64,000 nt of DNA from contig NZ_JABXYX010000037.1 of assembly GCF_017982655.1 (NCBI RefSeq), positions 1 through 64,000 of the forward strand, in the 5' to 3' direction. The notes below the pieces were generated by a model. It searched no databases and was not told the origin of the DNA. It saw only the letters and a program-made list of their open reading frames with translations. Source of the stretch: Brasilonema sp. CT11. Its GTDB lineage: Bacteria; Cyanobacteriota; Cyanobacteriia; Cyanobacteriales; Nostocaceae. Below are positions 43,579-53,519 of the stretch, in pieces. Numbering within the stretch: the stretch's first letter is position 1; every line of letters begins with the position of its first letter. Made by a program: the position numbers and the translations under genes.

Positions 43579-46239
43579 ATGCTGGAATCATACCGCAGTC
43601 ACGTTGCCGAAAGAGCAGCACTAGGAATTTCCCCCTTACCTTTAGATGCAAATCAAACATCAGAACTGTGTGAATTATTAAAAAATCCGCCTGCGGGTGA
43701 AGAAGAGACATTACTGCACTTGTTGCGCGATCGCGTTTCACCTGGAGTCGATCCAGCTGCATATGTTAAAGCTGGTTTCCTCACCGCCATAGCCAAAGAA
43801 GAAATCACTGTCCCCCTGATTTCACCAATCGTTGCTGTAGAATTACTGGGGACGATGATAGGTGGCTACAACGTCCAATCATTAATCGAACTCTTACAAA
43901 CTCCCACCGTATCCGTATCATTATCTTCGGAAACTCCTTTGGTGATGGGTGGACAAGGAAAAGAACCGATAGCAGCATACGCCGCCACCGCCTTAAGCAA
44001 AACCCTGCTGGTGTATGACGCCTTCCACGATATTTTGGAATTATCCAAAACCAATCCTTTCGCCAAACGAGTGATAGACTCTTGGGCAGAAGCTGAGTGG
44101 TTTACCGTTCGTCCAGTTGTACCAGAATTCATCAACGTTGTCGTTTTCAAAGTTCCGGGTGAGACAAACACCGACGACTTATCACCTGCGCCCCAAGCCA
44201 TGACTCGCCCAGATATTCCCTTACACGCATTATCAATGCTGGAAAGTAAAATGCCTGGGGCGTTGGAAACTATTGCTGAGTTAAAGAAAAAAGGGTATCC
44301 TGTCGCCTACGTGGGAGATGTGGTTGGTACAGGTTCCTCCCGTAAGTCAGCAATTAACTCTGTACTATGGCACATTGGCGATGATATTCCTTTTGTACCC
44401 AATAAACGAGCCGGTGGATATATTTTAGGCTCAAGTATCGCCCCAATTTTCTTCAACACTGCTGAAGACGCTGGTGCTTTCCCCATCCAGTGCGATGTTA
44501 GCAACATGGAAACCGGGATGGTAATAACCATCTATCCTTACAAAGGAAACATCACTAATGAAGCAGGCGAAGTGATTTCTACCTTCACCCTCAAACCTGA
44601 CAGCATTCTTGATGAAGTTCGCGCTGGTGGACGGATTCCCTTACTGATTGGACGCACCCTCACTGATAAAACAAGACTCGCACTTGGTTTAGAACCCAGC
44701 ACAGTATTTACCCGTCCCCAGCAACCTGCTGACACAGGTAAAGGCTACAGCTTAGCACAGAAAATGGTGGGTAAAGCCTGCGGTTTACCAGGTGTCCGTC
44801 CTGGTACTTACTGCGAACCCATGATGACGACTGTTGGTTCCCAGGATACCACAGGACCAATGACCCGCGATGAGTTAAAAGAACTCGCTTGTCTCGGCTT
44901 CTCTGCTGAGTTGGTGATGCAGAGTTTTTGCCATACAGCAGCATATCCCAAACCTGTTGACATCAAAACTCATCAAGAACTACCTGACTTCTTCTTCTCT
45001 CGTGGCGGAGTCGCATTGCGCCCCGGTGATGGAATCATCCACTCCTGGTTAAACCGGATGTTACTTCCCGACACCGTGGGAACTGGTGGCGACTCTCACA
45101 CTCGTTTTCCCTTGGGTATTTCCTTCCCCGCCGGTTCCGGGTTAGTGGCGTTTGCTGGGGCGTTGGGTGTCATGCCGTTGGATATGCCAGAATCTGTTTT
45201 GGTACGTTTCAAAGGTGAATTGCAACCTGGCGTCACTTTACGGGATGTTGTGAATGCTATTCCCTACGTCGCAATTCAAAAAGGTTTACTAACGGTAGAG
45301 AAGAAGAACAAGAAAAATGTCTTTGCTGGGCGGATTTTGGAAATAGAAGGTTTGCCAGATTTGAAAGTTGAGCAAGCTTTTGAACTCACCGACGCTAGCG
45401 CCGAACGTTCCTGTGCGGGTTGTACTATCAAGCTGAGTATTGAGACAGTTTCCGAATATCTGCGTTCTAACATAACGTTGTTGAGAAATATGGTAGCACG
45501 CGGCTATCACGATGAGCGTACTATCATGCGTCGTGTTGCCAAAATGGAAGAGTGGTTAGCAAATCCAGTGCTATTGGAAGGGGATGCAGACGCAGAATAC
45601 GCGGAAATTCTTGAAATTGATTTAAACGAAATTCAAGAACCTATTGTCGCTGCTCCTAATGATCCTGATAATGTCAAATTATTATCGGAAGTTGCTAACG
45701 ATCCAGTGCAAGAAGTTTTTGTTGGTTCTTGCATGACAAATATCGGTCATTATCGGGCGACTGGTAAAGTGTTAGAAAATGCAGGTTCTGTCAAGACTCG
45801 CTTGTGGATTTGTCCGCCGACTCGCATGGATGAACACCAACTTAAAGAAGAAGGTGTGTATGACGTTTTCGATGCTGCGGGTGCACGGACAGAAATGCCG
45901 GGATGCAGTTTATGCATGGGTAATCAGGCGCGAGTTGCAGATGGTGTGACAGTATTTTCTACTTCTACCCGCAACTTCAACAACCGTATGGGCAAAGATG
46001 CGCAAGTTTATCTTGGTTCAGCGGAGTTAGCAGCTGTTTGTGCGTTGTTAGGACGCATTCCCACAGTGCAGGAATATCTTGATATTGTGGCGAATAAGAT
46101 TCATCCTTTTGCTGATAATTTGTATCGCTATTTGAACTTTGATCAAATTGCTGATTTTGAGGATGAAGGTAGAGTGATTCCGTTGGAAGAAATGCCCCGG
46201 ATTGAAGATATTTTGGGTATGCCGACGGGGGCGAGATAA
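43579..46239 (+). CDS. acnB: Bifunctional aconitate hydratase 2 / 2-methylisocitrate dehydratase
   Basis: An 886-aa TCA-cycle enzyme converting citrate to isocitrate through cis-aconitate. The AcnB-specific layout is seen: N-terminal HEAT-like domain ([34 protein letters not shown]), swivel domain early ([27 protein letters not shown]), then the catalytic domains ([36 protein letters not shown]). The [4Fe-4S] cysteines lie in [12 protein letters not shown] and [13 protein letters not shown]. The start at ATG 43579 follows GGAGAG; a TTG at 43567 is also in frame. Length fits AcnB. Confidence 0.97.
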   Translation: MLESYRSHVAERAALGISPLPLDANQTSELCELLKNPPAGEEETLLHLLRDRVSPGVDPAAYVKAGFLTAIAKEEITVPLISPIVAVELLGTMIGGYNVQSLIELLQTPTVSVSLSSETPLVMGGQGKEPIAAYAATALSKTLLVYDAFHDILELSKTNPFAKRVIDSWAEAEWFTVRPVVPEFINVVVFKVPGETNTDDLSPAPQAMTRPDIPLHALSMLESKMPGALETIAELKKKGYPVAYVGDVVGTGSSRKSAINSVLWHIGDDIPFVPNKRAGGYILGSSIAPIFFNTAEDAGAFPIQCDVSNMETGMVITIYPYKGNITNEAGEVISTFTLKPDSILDEVRAGGRIPLLIGRTLTDKTRLALGLEPSTVFTRPQQPADTGKGYSLAQKMVGKACGLPGVRPGTYCEPMMTTVGSQDTTGPMTRDELKELACLGFSAELVMQSFCHTAAYPKPVDIKTHQELPDFFFSRGGVALRPGDGIIHSWLNRMLLPDTVGTGGDSHTRFPLGISFPAGSGLVAFAGALGVMPLDMPESVLVRFKGELQPGVTLRDVVNAIPYVAIQKGLLTVEKKNKKNVFAGRILEIEGLPDLKVEQAFELTDASAERSCAGCTIKLSIETVSEYLRSNITLLRNMVARGYHDERTIMRRVAKMEEWLANPVLLEGDADAEYAEILEIDLNEIQEPIVAAPNDPDNVKLLSEVANDPVQEVFVGSCMTNIGHYRATGKVLENAGSVKTRLWICPPTRMDEHQLKEEGVYDVFDAAGARTEMPGCSLCMGNQARVADGVTVFSTSTRNFNNRMGKDAQVYLGSAELAAVCALLGRIPTVQEYLDIVANKIHPFADNLYRYLNFDQIADFEDEGRVIPLEEMPRIEDILGMPTGAR

Positions 46240-46249
46240 TTTTATGTAG

Positions 46250-46451
46250 GGGAGCCAGTACTTGATGAGGGTTTCCCTCCGTAGGTATCTGGTGAGACCA
46301 GCGCTGCAGGAGGGTCTCCCTCCGTAGGCGACTGGCGAACCCGAAGGGCGTTGGGCGATGCCCAATACAGTTGCTGTTAGTGGTATTTAGTTTTGTAAGA
46401 TCCCCCAACCCCCTTAAAAAGCTTGCTCAGTTCCCTCCTTTTTAAGGAGGG
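46250..46451. repeat. Convergent-gap repeats with candidate terminator hairpin
   Basis: The gap between acnB and the TIR-NACHT-HEAT gene holds a GC-rich repeat copy (GAGGGTTTCCCTCCGTAGGTATCTGG, GGAGGGTCTCCCTCCGTAGG) and the GTTAGTGGTATTTAG boundary word also seen at 28.66 kb. It also has a hairpin CCCTCCTT (46433-46440) / AAGGAGGG (46444-46451). The hairpin could end transcripts of both convergent genes, though no clear U-tract follows. Confidence 0.7.
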
Positions 46452-46461
46452 CTAGGGAGGA

Positions 46462-49400
46462 TCAATCCTTAACAGCATCTGCAAAGTTCAACTTCAGCGG
46501 AAATTGCTGCGCAAGGGCTTGGTAACGACTACGCACTTCCTCAACTGAAATTTCTAGCGCCTCAGCAGCATCACGAACTCGTTCTTCATCAATTTCTTCT
46601 TGGGGATCTAGAAACGGGTTGAAAGCATCGAGATTCCTTGACAACAGCTTGCGATCTACCTCATCCTTACAAGTGGGTGATAAGGCTTCGAGAGCCATAA
46701 CTCTTGTTTTGTGTTCATCAGATGACAATCTTTCAAACAAAACTGTTATTGTTTCCGTGTGCTCAAGTTCGACAAGCGCTTCCTCTAGCGCATACCGCAC
46801 TTCTACCGCATACAGCACATCTTTATCTGAGTCATCGAGCTTAGCAATCAGCGGTTCGACTGCCCGTTGATCTTTAATCTTACCCAGTGCTATTGCTACT
46901 GCATACCGCACATCTTTATCTGAGTCATCGAGCTTAGCAATCAGCGGTTCGACTGCCCGTATATCTTTGATCTCACCCAGTGCCCATGCTACTGCATACC
47001 GCACATCTTTATCTGAGTCATCGAGCTTAGTAATCAGCGGTTCGACTGCCCGTATATCTTTGATCTCACCCAGTGCTATTGCTACCGCTCGCAGCACATC
47101 TTTATCTGAGTCATCAAGCTTAGCAATCAGCGATTCGACTGCCCGTATATCTTTGATCTCACCCAGTACCCATGCTACCGCTCGCCGCACATTTTCATCT
47201 GAGTCATCGAGCTTAGCAATCAGCGGTTCGACTGCCCGTATATCTTTGATCTCACCCAGTGCTATTGCTACTGCATACCGCACATCTTCATCTGAGTCAT
47301 CGAGCTTAGCAATCAGCGGTTCGACTGCCCGTATATCTTTGATCTCACCCAGTGCTATTGCTACTGCATACCGCACACCTTTCTCTGAGTCATCGAGCTT
47401 AGCAATCAGCGGTTCGACTGCCCGTATATCTTTGATCTCACCCAGTACCTTTACTACCGCTTGCCGCACACCTTTCTCTGAGTCATCCAACTTAGCAATC
47501 AGCGGTTCGACTGCCCGTTGATCTTTAATCTCACCCAGTGCCCATGCTACCGCATACCGCACATCTTTATCTAAGTCATCGAGCTTAGTAATCAGCGGTT
47601 CGACTGCCCGTATATCTTTTATCTGACCCAGTGCCTGTGCTACCGCATACCGCACGTCTTCATCTAAGTCATCGAGCTTAGCAATCAACGGCTCGACTGC
47701 CCGTTTATCTTTAATCTCACCCAGTGCCCATGCTACCGCATCCCGCACATCTTTATCTGAGTCATCGAGCTTAGTAATCAGCTGTTCGACTGCCCGTATA
47801 TCTTTGATCTGACCCAGTGCTATTGCTACCGCTCGCAGCACATCTTTATCTGAGTCATCAAGCTTAGCAATCAGCGGTTCGACTGCCCGTATATCTTTTA
47901 TATCACCCAGTGCTATTGCTACCCCCTTCCGCAGATCTTTATGTGGGTCATCTAGCCAAAAAATTAGCGGTTCTGCTGCTTCCCTAGTGCCTTCTTGACC
48001 TAAAACCGAACAAATACACGCTATTGCCCAACTGTCAGACTTCGGATTTTTGATGAAGGAAATTAACTGCTCCATCTCCACTAACTGAGGTCGCCAAGCA
48101 TTTGCTTCCTGCTGTTCTCGATTGAGCAAACTTAGTACGCAAGCTGCTACCCTGGCAGCAGGTGGTCTACCTGTAAGCATTTTTAGCAGTCCATCTATCA
48201 TCTGTGACACATTCATCTCTAGAACATCACTTGTTTTGTCGTTGGTGACAAGATAAACGATGTTCCAGGCTGCTCCTATTGATTCTTCTTCGCTCAAACC
48301 GAGCTTAGAAACTTGCTCCAAAAACCACTGATGACGCGTTTTCTCTATATCTGGTATCAATGCTGTCGTAGTCACTGCGTAGAACATACCACAAATGAAC
48401 CAGGATAATGCATCTTGCTTTTGAAACTCCTTCAACAGATAAGAACCCAGCATATCTGCCCATCGGGAGACTGCCAACTCCGTAACAGCTGTTTGTACAC
48501 TGGTTTCAGTTTTCTGGTTAATCTCAGACTCACCAATTTGCCTGGTAAACTCTTGTAGCACCTCTCGAGCTATCTCATCACTGGCATTAGGTTCATCTGC
48601 TAAACACAAAGCAGCCATCACTGCACGAGCACGGGCAGTTGTTTCCGCATCTTCTCCCTCAAGCGGTTTGAGGATAGCTTGGAGAACTTCATCTACATCA
48701 TCATCATTGCAGGATGCTACACACAACCGCAGCGCCTCTCGCCAGTTTTCAGTGACTGCTACTTCTGTATTTGAGTCATCACTTGATACCTCACTTATAC
48801 GACCAGCAAGCGGAGCGATATGCTGAGCAAGACTGAGAGAGCGATCGCGCTGAGGAAAATAACCCTGCACCAGCGCCAGTCCGGCCAAGTATTCCTGAAA
48901 GGTGAGGTGACGAAACTCAAAGACTGGAACAACTATGCCATTATGTCGAACATCACCCACTTGCACTAAGATACCTGTGCGATGCTCTAGCAGATGCAGG
49001 AATTTTTCCGGAGTGTGTTGCTTAACCATGTGGTTCTCTGGACGTTCCTGCCGTATCTGCTCTAGCAGTTCAATTATCTCATCCTCTCTAAGTTGTTGTA
49101 CTCCGCGATCGCACATAGCATAAGCAATATAATTCAGCTGTGGTACTGCTTCGCGATAATCAATTGGCTCGTCTACCTCACGTCGCCAGTTCAGCAGTAC
49201 CTGTACTGCCTCCCAGTACAAATCCGCCCGACGACTGGGAAGTTTACCGACTTTACGCTTCACCAGCGCCATTGTGGTGAGTAGCATTGGGTTACCAGTC
49301 AGGCGTTCAATGCGATCGCTGCTGTGAATATCTTTGATCAATTCTTCTGCAGCTTTTTTCTTTCTCTCTGGTAGTTCGGTGATATTGCACCAACGGTGGG

Positions 49401-50661
49401 CAAAGTCGTCTTTATCTTCTCTGGTTAAATCGGCAACTGTGACATGCTCAAACTCGCGTCCGATGCGGTGTTTCATTTCCCGGTAGCCAACAATACGTGA
49501 GGTGACGATGATTGGGGCTTTTGGATGAGCGTTACAAATCCGTTCAATCTGCCGGCAGAATGTTATACGTAAACCCGGATCAGTGATTTCATCCAAACCG
49601 TCTATAAGCAAAAGCGCTGAACCATCTTGAAGTTTTTTCTGCAAAATGTGCCGCACAGCAGAGCATTCTTGCTGAGTCATTTCCTCTTTCCGCAAGGTGT
49701 AACTCAGCATGTCGTCGAGTGAACCACCTAAGCTCGACTTGTCAAGGTCTCGACAACGGATAATAATTGGTAGCCAATCTTCATTTGGAAGTGTCTTTAC
49801 ATCCGGTAAATCCTGCCAATCTGGATCTTGTTTTAACCGGAGCAGGTAAGCTGTGGTCATCCAACGCACCATTGTCGTTTTACCTGCGCCTGGATCTCCA
49901 AGAACAACCAACCGTTTCGCCTCAGCCAGTCGCTCTCCAATAGGAACCCGCTTACCTCTATCTTCCCATTCACTTTCGTCTAAACGACCTAAACGACCGC
50001 GACCAGCCAAAAGAAATTGTTTAGCACTGCGGCGCTTTTCCATTATCTCCAATTGTGACTCATCAACTTCAGCACTAGCACTTATCTCCACTTCAACGCG
50101 CAGTGCTACATAAAGCCGACGCAGTGCTAGTTTTGTCGTAGCGATATGGCGATCTGATTCTGGCAAATTAACCAAGTCGATAATGTCACAGGACTCTAAA
50201 GCCAATTTTCGATAACGCTGCTCTGCTTCATTTTGCCAATGAACATTTTCAGAACTAGCGTTCAGGGGATAGTATTTTTTCAACGAAGCAATCAGCTCAT
50301 CCGTTGCTTTGATACGATCTTGCCAATATAGAGCAATGCGTTCATTAAAGCCAACTGATTCTACGTCGGCGTCCTCGTCCATTTGCAGGCAGAACACCCG
50401 TACTTGACCTCGATACTGATTTTTTGCTGCATTGACAATGTGTTTTGTCCACTTAGTTCCAATTGCTCTGCTAGTCCCGCAAAGTACTACTGGACTGCCC
50501 TGATTTAAAATTTTTAAAGTTTCTTGTGTGAAAGATTCTCCCACCAGGATCGTTCCTTGATGAGCGACTTCATAGCCAGCTGCTCGGATTGGTTCTTCTA
50601 ATTCTTTAGCAAGATCTTCTTCTTTACTATGATGGGCAATGAGAACCTTTATGTCTTTCAT
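46462..50661 (-). CDS. TIR-like/NACHT/HEAT-repeat STAND protein
   Basis: A 1399-aa multi-domain protein. Residues 1-130 form a TIR-like domain (MKDIKVLIAHHSKEEDLAKEL...). At the position of the TIR catalytic glutamate it has a non-acidic residue (W71-T-K-H-I75), so it is probably enzymatically dead. The NACHT NTPase begins with P-loop GDPGAGKTTMVRW near 252-264, followed by Walker B ALLLIDGLDEI near 350 and winged-helix/helical regions including FEFRHLTFQEYLAGLALVQG. From about 890 to 1293 there are 13 HEAT/PBS-lyase units of 31 residues. The short C-terminal domain contains DPQEEIDEERVRDAAEALEISVEEVR. Its ATG overlaps the stop of the stand-alone TIR gene by 4 nt (ATGA), implying coupled translation. 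By analogy with Avs and bNACHT proteins it is a candidate antiphage sensor; direct evidence is absent. Confidence 0.9.
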   Translation of the reverse strand: MKDIKVLIAHHSKEEDLAKELEEPIRAAGYEVAHQGTILVGESFTQETLKILNQGSPVVLCGTSRAIGTKWTKHIVNAAKNQYRGQVRVFCLQMDEDADVESVGFNERIALYWQDRIKATDELIASLKKYYPLNASSENVHWQNEAEQRYRKLALESCDIIDLVNLPESDRHIATTKLALRRLYVALRVEVEISASAEVDESQLEIMEKRRSAKQFLLAGRGRLGRLDESEWEDRGKRVPIGERLAEAKRLVVLGDPGAGKTTMVRWMTTAYLLRLKQDPDWQDLPDVKTLPNEDWLPIIIRCRDLDKSSLGGSLDDMLSYTLRKEEMTQQECSAVRHILQKKLQDGSALLLIDGLDEITDPGLRITFCRQIERICNAHPKAPIIVTSRIVGYREMKHRIGREFEHVTVADLTREDKDDFAHRWCNITELPERKKKAAEELIKDIHSSDRIERLTGNPMLLTTMALVKRKVGKLPSRRADLYWEAVQVLLNWRREVDEPIDYREAVPQLNYIAYAMCDRGVQQLREDEIIELLEQIRQERPENHMVKQHTPEKFLHLLEHRTGILVQVGDVRHNGIVVPVFEFRHLTFQEYLAGLALVQGYFPQRDRSLSLAQHIAPLAGRISEVSSDDSNTEVAVTENWREALRLCVASCNDDDVDEVLQAILKPLEGEDAETTARARAVMAALCLADEPNASDEIAREVLQEFTRQIGESEINQKTETSVQTAVTELAVSRWADMLGSYLLKEFQKQDALSWFICGMFYAVTTTALIPDIEKTRHQWFLEQVSKLGLSEEESIGAAWNIVYLVTNDKTSDVLEMNVSQMIDGLLKMLTGRPPAARVAACVLSLLNREQQEANAWRPQLVEMEQLISFIKNPKSDSWAIACICSVLGQEGTREAAEPLIFWLDDPHKDLRKGVAIALGDIKDIRAVEPLIAKLDDSDKDVLRAVAIALGQIKDIRAVEQLITKLDDSDKDVRDAVAWALGEIKDKRAVEPLIAKLDDLDEDVRYAVAQALGQIKDIRAVEPLITKLDDLDKDVRYAVAWALGEIKDQRAVEPLIAKLDDSEKGVRQAVVKVLGEIKDIRAVEPLIAKLDDSEKGVRYAVAIALGEIKDIRAVEPLIAKLDDSDEDVRYAVAIALGEIKDIRAVEPLIAKLDDSDENVRRAVAWVLGEIKDIRAVESLIAKLDDSDKDVLRAVAIALGEIKDIRAVEPLITKLDDSDKDVRYAVAWALGEIKDIRAVEPLIAKLDDSDKDVRYAVAIALGKIKDQRAVEPLIAKLDDSDKDVLYAVEVRYALEEALVELEHTETITVLFERLSSDEHKTRVMALEALSPTCKDEVDRKLLSRNLDAFNPFLDPQEEIDEERVRDAAEALEISVEEVRSRYQALAQQFPLKLNFADAVKD
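46782..47990. repeat. 93-bp tandem repeat array (13 units) coding the HEAT solenoid
   Basis: The block GCGGTTCGACTGCCCGT and its variants recur in exact 93-bp register at 46851, 46944, 47037, 47130, 47223, 47316, 47409, 47502, 47595, 47688, 47781, 47874 and 47967. Each unit codes IKDIRAVEPLIAKLDDSDKD plus an 11-residue variable end (for example VRYAVAIALGE). DNA-level identity between neighbours is very high, and variation concentrates at a few codons (DKD/DED/EKG/DEN, YAVAI/YAVAW/RAVAI/QAVVK). The outermost units are more diverged. Boundaries are approximate. Confidence 0.92.
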
Positions 50662-51041
50662 TTAATAGCTCGCAGCAAATCAGATAAGCTTTTTGACCAG
50701 TCTTTAGTAAAATCTGCATACTTAATATCAGCTAGAATGGCAGGTCGTTTGCCTCCAGTCAGCAGAACTGGTAATATTTTAACTCCATGTCCACTCAGTT
50801 CCCGTGCTAGCACTGACATCCATTCACGGTTGACCCACGGCGACATTTCAGATGCAGAATAACACAAAACTAAGTAATTCAATCCTTCCAGCCCTTCATC
50901 AACGCGTTCAACAATCGAATCGCCCACGTCTATTTTCCATTCGTCGAACCACACTTCATGTCCAGCATTCTGAACTTCTTTACCTAGTTTCTCTGCTTGC
51001 TCGCCATCGATTTTGCGATGACTGATAAAAACATTAGCCAT
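50658..51041 (-). CDS. Stand-alone TIR domain protein
   Basis: A 127-aa protein from the ATG at 51041 (MANVFISHRK; the frame continues to 51065, but this start gives the classical TIR beginning). Motifs are box 1 VFISHRKIDGEQAEKLGKEV, box 2-like EVWFDEWKIDVGDSI, the LNYLVLCYSASEMSP strand, and W69-V-N-R-E73, which aligns with the W-V-H-K-E segment carrying the catalytic glutamate of SARM1. It is thus likely competent for NAD+ hydrolysis or cyclic ADP-ribose formation. The stop codon overlaps the start of the NACHT gene, so both should be translated together. Upstream DNA (51042-51200) is AT-rich and probably holds the operon promoter. Confidence 0.88.
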   Translation of the reverse strand: MANVFISHRKIDGEQAEKLGKEVQNAGHEVWFDEWKIDVGDSIVERVDEGLEGLNYLVLCYSASEMSPWVNREWMSVLARELSGHGVKILPVLLTGGKRPAILADIKYADFTKDWSKSLSDLLRAIK

Positions 51042-51281
51042 AATGGGTTTGATAGTGAAAGACAATACCTAATTCTACTTACCTTAATAAGAAACAGTAT
51101 AATTTTATATAAATCTATGAAATAAAGTAGTTTATTTTTCAAGTTTGTAAAGTATGGGTTCGTAACTCGAAAGTTCCGACACCAGAACACTATTTTGTTT
51201 ATCTCTCGTTGCCTTTATGGTTAAATAGTATGTCCACCAGATGTTTTAGATTTGATGGTGGGATAAAAATCGGAGGCTAAT

Positions 51282-52793
51282 ATGTCAAAAGTATCACAAG
51301 ACAAGCGAGTGGTCGTTGTTGGTGCTGGTTGGGCTGGTTTAGGCGCAACTGATTACCTAGCAAAACAAGGGTACCAGGTGACACTATTAGAGGCTGGTTC
51401 TTATCCTGGTGGATTGGTTGCGGGTTGGAAAACATCTGCAGGACGTTCTGTAGAAGCGGGTATTCATGGCTTCTGGTATCCTTACAGAAATATCTTTTCT
51501 TTGATGAATGAACTGGGAATTAGTCCCTTTACAAGTTGGACTCGTTCATCGCAATATTCTCCAGCAGGGTTAGAAGTTGAATCACCCATTTTTCAGGACT
51601 TACCGCAACTCCCCACTCCTCTGGGAACTTTCCTTTATACACAGTTTAAACGTTTGCCACTCGTTGATCGCCTCAGCGCTCTGCCTTTGCTTTACGCGAT
51701 TATTGATTTTGATAATTCTGATCAAGCTTGGCGGCGTTATGATTTTATCACTGCCCGTGAATTGTTTAAAGATTTTGGTGTTTCTGCACGACTCTACCAC
51801 GAATCTTTTGAACCAATGTTATTGGTGGGCTTGTTTGCTCCTGGAGAACAGTGTTCGGCTGCAGCAGCTATAGGGATGCTTTACTATTTTATCTTGGCAC
51901 ATCAACCAGATTTTGATGTAGTTTGGTGCCGGGGAACTGTAGGAGAACAAATCTTCCGCCCTTGGGTAGAACGGATTGAACAATCTGGGGCAAAAGTATT
52001 AGCAAATCGTCGAGTCAGTGACTTAATTGTTGATGACAATAATCAAGTCACAGGAGTTATTTGCAATGATGAAGTCTTTAATGCTGATGCAGTCGTTTTT
52101 GCTGTTGGTATCACTGGGATGAAAAAGATTTTATCAAATAGCCCCAGTTTACAAAAACGTGATGAATTTCGCAATCTCAGCAATCTAGGAGCGATTGATG
52201 TTTTAGCAACTCGGCTATGGTTTGACCGTAAGATTTCTATTAAACGTCCTTCTAATGCTTGCTTTGGTTTTGATAGAACAACGGGTTGGACATTTTTTGA
52301 TTTGAATGCGTTGCATGATGAATACCGTCACGAACCTGGTACAGTTGTTGAAGCTGATTTTTATCATGCTAATCAATTTCTTTCTTTAGAAGATGACGAA
52401 ATTATTCCGATAGTTCACCGTTACTTAGCAAATTGTGTGCCCGAATTTCATCAAGCCAAAGTTATTGATAGCAGCGTGATTCGTCTACCGCAGGCAGTAT
52501 CTCACTTTGCTCCTGGTAGTTATCGTTATATGTTACCAGGGAAAACAAGTTTTAAAAATGTTTTTATGAGTGGTGATTGGATTGCAAACCGCCACGGTTC
52601 TTGGTCGCAAGAAAAGGCTTACGTCACAGGTTTAGAAGCAGCAAATTTAGTGATTTCCTATTTTGGAGAAGGTGCGCCAGCCAATATTCTACCTGTGCAA
52701 GCGGATGAGCCACACATTCAATTGGCAAGAACTGTTAACAAAAGTGTACGTCAAATTGGTAAATCTATTTTGCCGGAATTTTGGTTACCGTAA
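51282..52793 (+). CDS. FAD-dependent oxidoreductase (phytoene desaturase/amine oxidase superfamily)
   Basis: A 503-aa flavoprotein. The dinucleotide-binding fold is at residues 9-45 (VVVVGAGWAGLGATDYLAKQGYQVTLLEAGSYPGG). The C-terminal FAD motif is NVFMSGDWIANRHGSWSQEKAYVTGLEAANLV. The middle resembles carotenoid desaturase-like proteins (AGIHGFWYPYRNIFSLMNELGI). A role in carotenoid or isoprenoid oxidation is plausible, but the exact substrate cannot be named. A CGGAGG ribosome-binding site precedes the ATG. It is divergent from the TIR operon. Confidence 0.85.
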   Translation: MSKVSQDKRVVVVGAGWAGLGATDYLAKQGYQVTLLEAGSYPGGLVAGWKTSAGRSVEAGIHGFWYPYRNIFSLMNELGISPFTSWTRSSQYSPAGLEVESPIFQDLPQLPTPLGTFLYTQFKRLPLVDRLSALPLLYAIIDFDNSDQAWRRYDFITARELFKDFGVSARLYHESFEPMLLVGLFAPGEQCSAAAAIGMLYYFILAHQPDFDVVWCRGTVGEQIFRPWVERIEQSGAKVLANRRVSDLIVDDNNQVTGVICNDEVFNADAVVFAVGITGMKKILSNSPSLQKRDEFRNLSNLGAIDVLATRLWFDRKISIKRPSNACFGFDRTTGWTFFDLNALHDEYRHEPGTVVEADFYHANQFLSLEDDEIIPIVHRYLANCVPEFHQAKVIDSSVIRLPQAVSHFAPGSYRYMLPGKTSFKNVFMSGDWIANRHGSWSQEKAYVTGLEAANLVISYFGEGAPANILPVQADEPHIQLARTVNKSVRQIGKSILPEFWLP

Positions 52794-52962
52794 GTTACAC
52801 TCATCCGTCAGCAGAGTGTAGGAGTATAAGGGTGTAAGGGTGTAGGGGGAACCCCTGCTCCTCCGGGGAGTTCAAAGTTAAAAGCAGGGCTAGCCAGTCC
52901 CCTACGCCCAAACGCGCGTTATGGGCGCAGTACTCTTGAGGCAAATACGATGGATTGTTGTT

Positions 52963-53157
52963 TTAGTAACGCCACCAAGTTTTTTGCACGTAACTGAGAA
53001 TAGACATAGCGATCGCCGCAAGCAGGAATAGCCAAATCACTCCTCCTGGAAGAAAAGTGAGAATACCAAAACCCCGCAGAACCCAAACAGCGATCGCAAT
53101 ACCAAGAAAAGCCCCGAAACCCTGGTTTAATTTACGATTTAATTTAGACGAACTCAT
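52963..53157 (-). CDS. Small membrane protein, unknown
   Basis: A 64-aa protein from the ATG at 53157 (AGGGA 6 nt upstream; an in-frame ATG at 53184 lacks one). A polar start MSSSKLNRKLNQGFG is followed by two hydrophobic helices (AFLGIAIAVWVLRGFGIL and GVIWLFLLAAIAMSILSYV) and a basic-aromatic end QKTWWRY. It is probably a thylakoid or plasma-membrane protein conserved in cyanobacteria. The preceding gap (52794-52962) has GTGTAAGGGTGTAGGGGG and CCCTGCTCCTCCGGGG repeats. Confidence 0.65.
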   Translation of the reverse strand: MSSSKLNRKLNQGFGAFLGIAIAVWVLRGFGILTFLPGGVIWLFLLAAIAMSILSYVQKTWWRY

Positions 53158-53341
53158 CTTATTTCCCTTAAACTCAACAATCACTGCATTTTATATGTAG
53201 TAACAATCGTAGTCATTAAATTTGAAAGCTGCAAAGAAAAATCACACCAGCGGTGGATGCAGTTAAAGCGATCATTCTATTCTAAAGCAATTCTATAAAA
53301 ATCTACTCCATAGCAGTTGCCAGGTAGATTAGGACGTAAAC

Positions 53342-53481
53342 TATAGCGGTTCTCACTTCGGTGCAATATAGTCGTCACCTCACCCCGCATTTGCTGACGC
53401 AAACGCTCCCCTCTCCTTAGCAAGGAGAGGGGTTGGGGGTGAGGTTGAAAAATGTACTTCATGCAAACGAGAACCGCTATA
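53342..53481. mobile_element. MITE-like element with 13-bp perfect terminal inverted repeats
   Basis: TATAGCGGTTCTC (53342-53354) is matched exactly by GAGAACCGCTATA (53469-53481). The 140-bp interior contains CCTCACCCC...GGGGTGAGG and CCCCTCTCCTTAGCAAGGAGAGGGG inverted repeats and no gene. These ends are a motif I recall as frequent in Nostocales intergenic DNA. The rest of 53185-53859 holds only repeats and AT-rich sequence. Confidence 0.75.
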
Positions 53482-53519
53482 ATCAGAAAATACGGACAGC
53501 ACGAGACAATCACAGGCCT

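Noticed and set aside
46967-47521. A 184-aa open frame antisense to the HEAT repeats (repeating SLAISGSTARISLISPS)
   Set aside because: It is the mirror of a 93-bp tandem repeat whose period is a multiple of three, so every frame stays open; the sense frame encodes standard HEAT units.
46782-47990. Regularly spaced repeats as a possible CRISPR array
   Set aside because: The 93-bp units are repeated along their full length without unique spacers and lie inside a long coding frame.
52801-52870. Possible structured RNA in the GTGTAAGGGTGTAGGGGG run
   Set aside because: It is a simple tandem repeat without compensatory stems.
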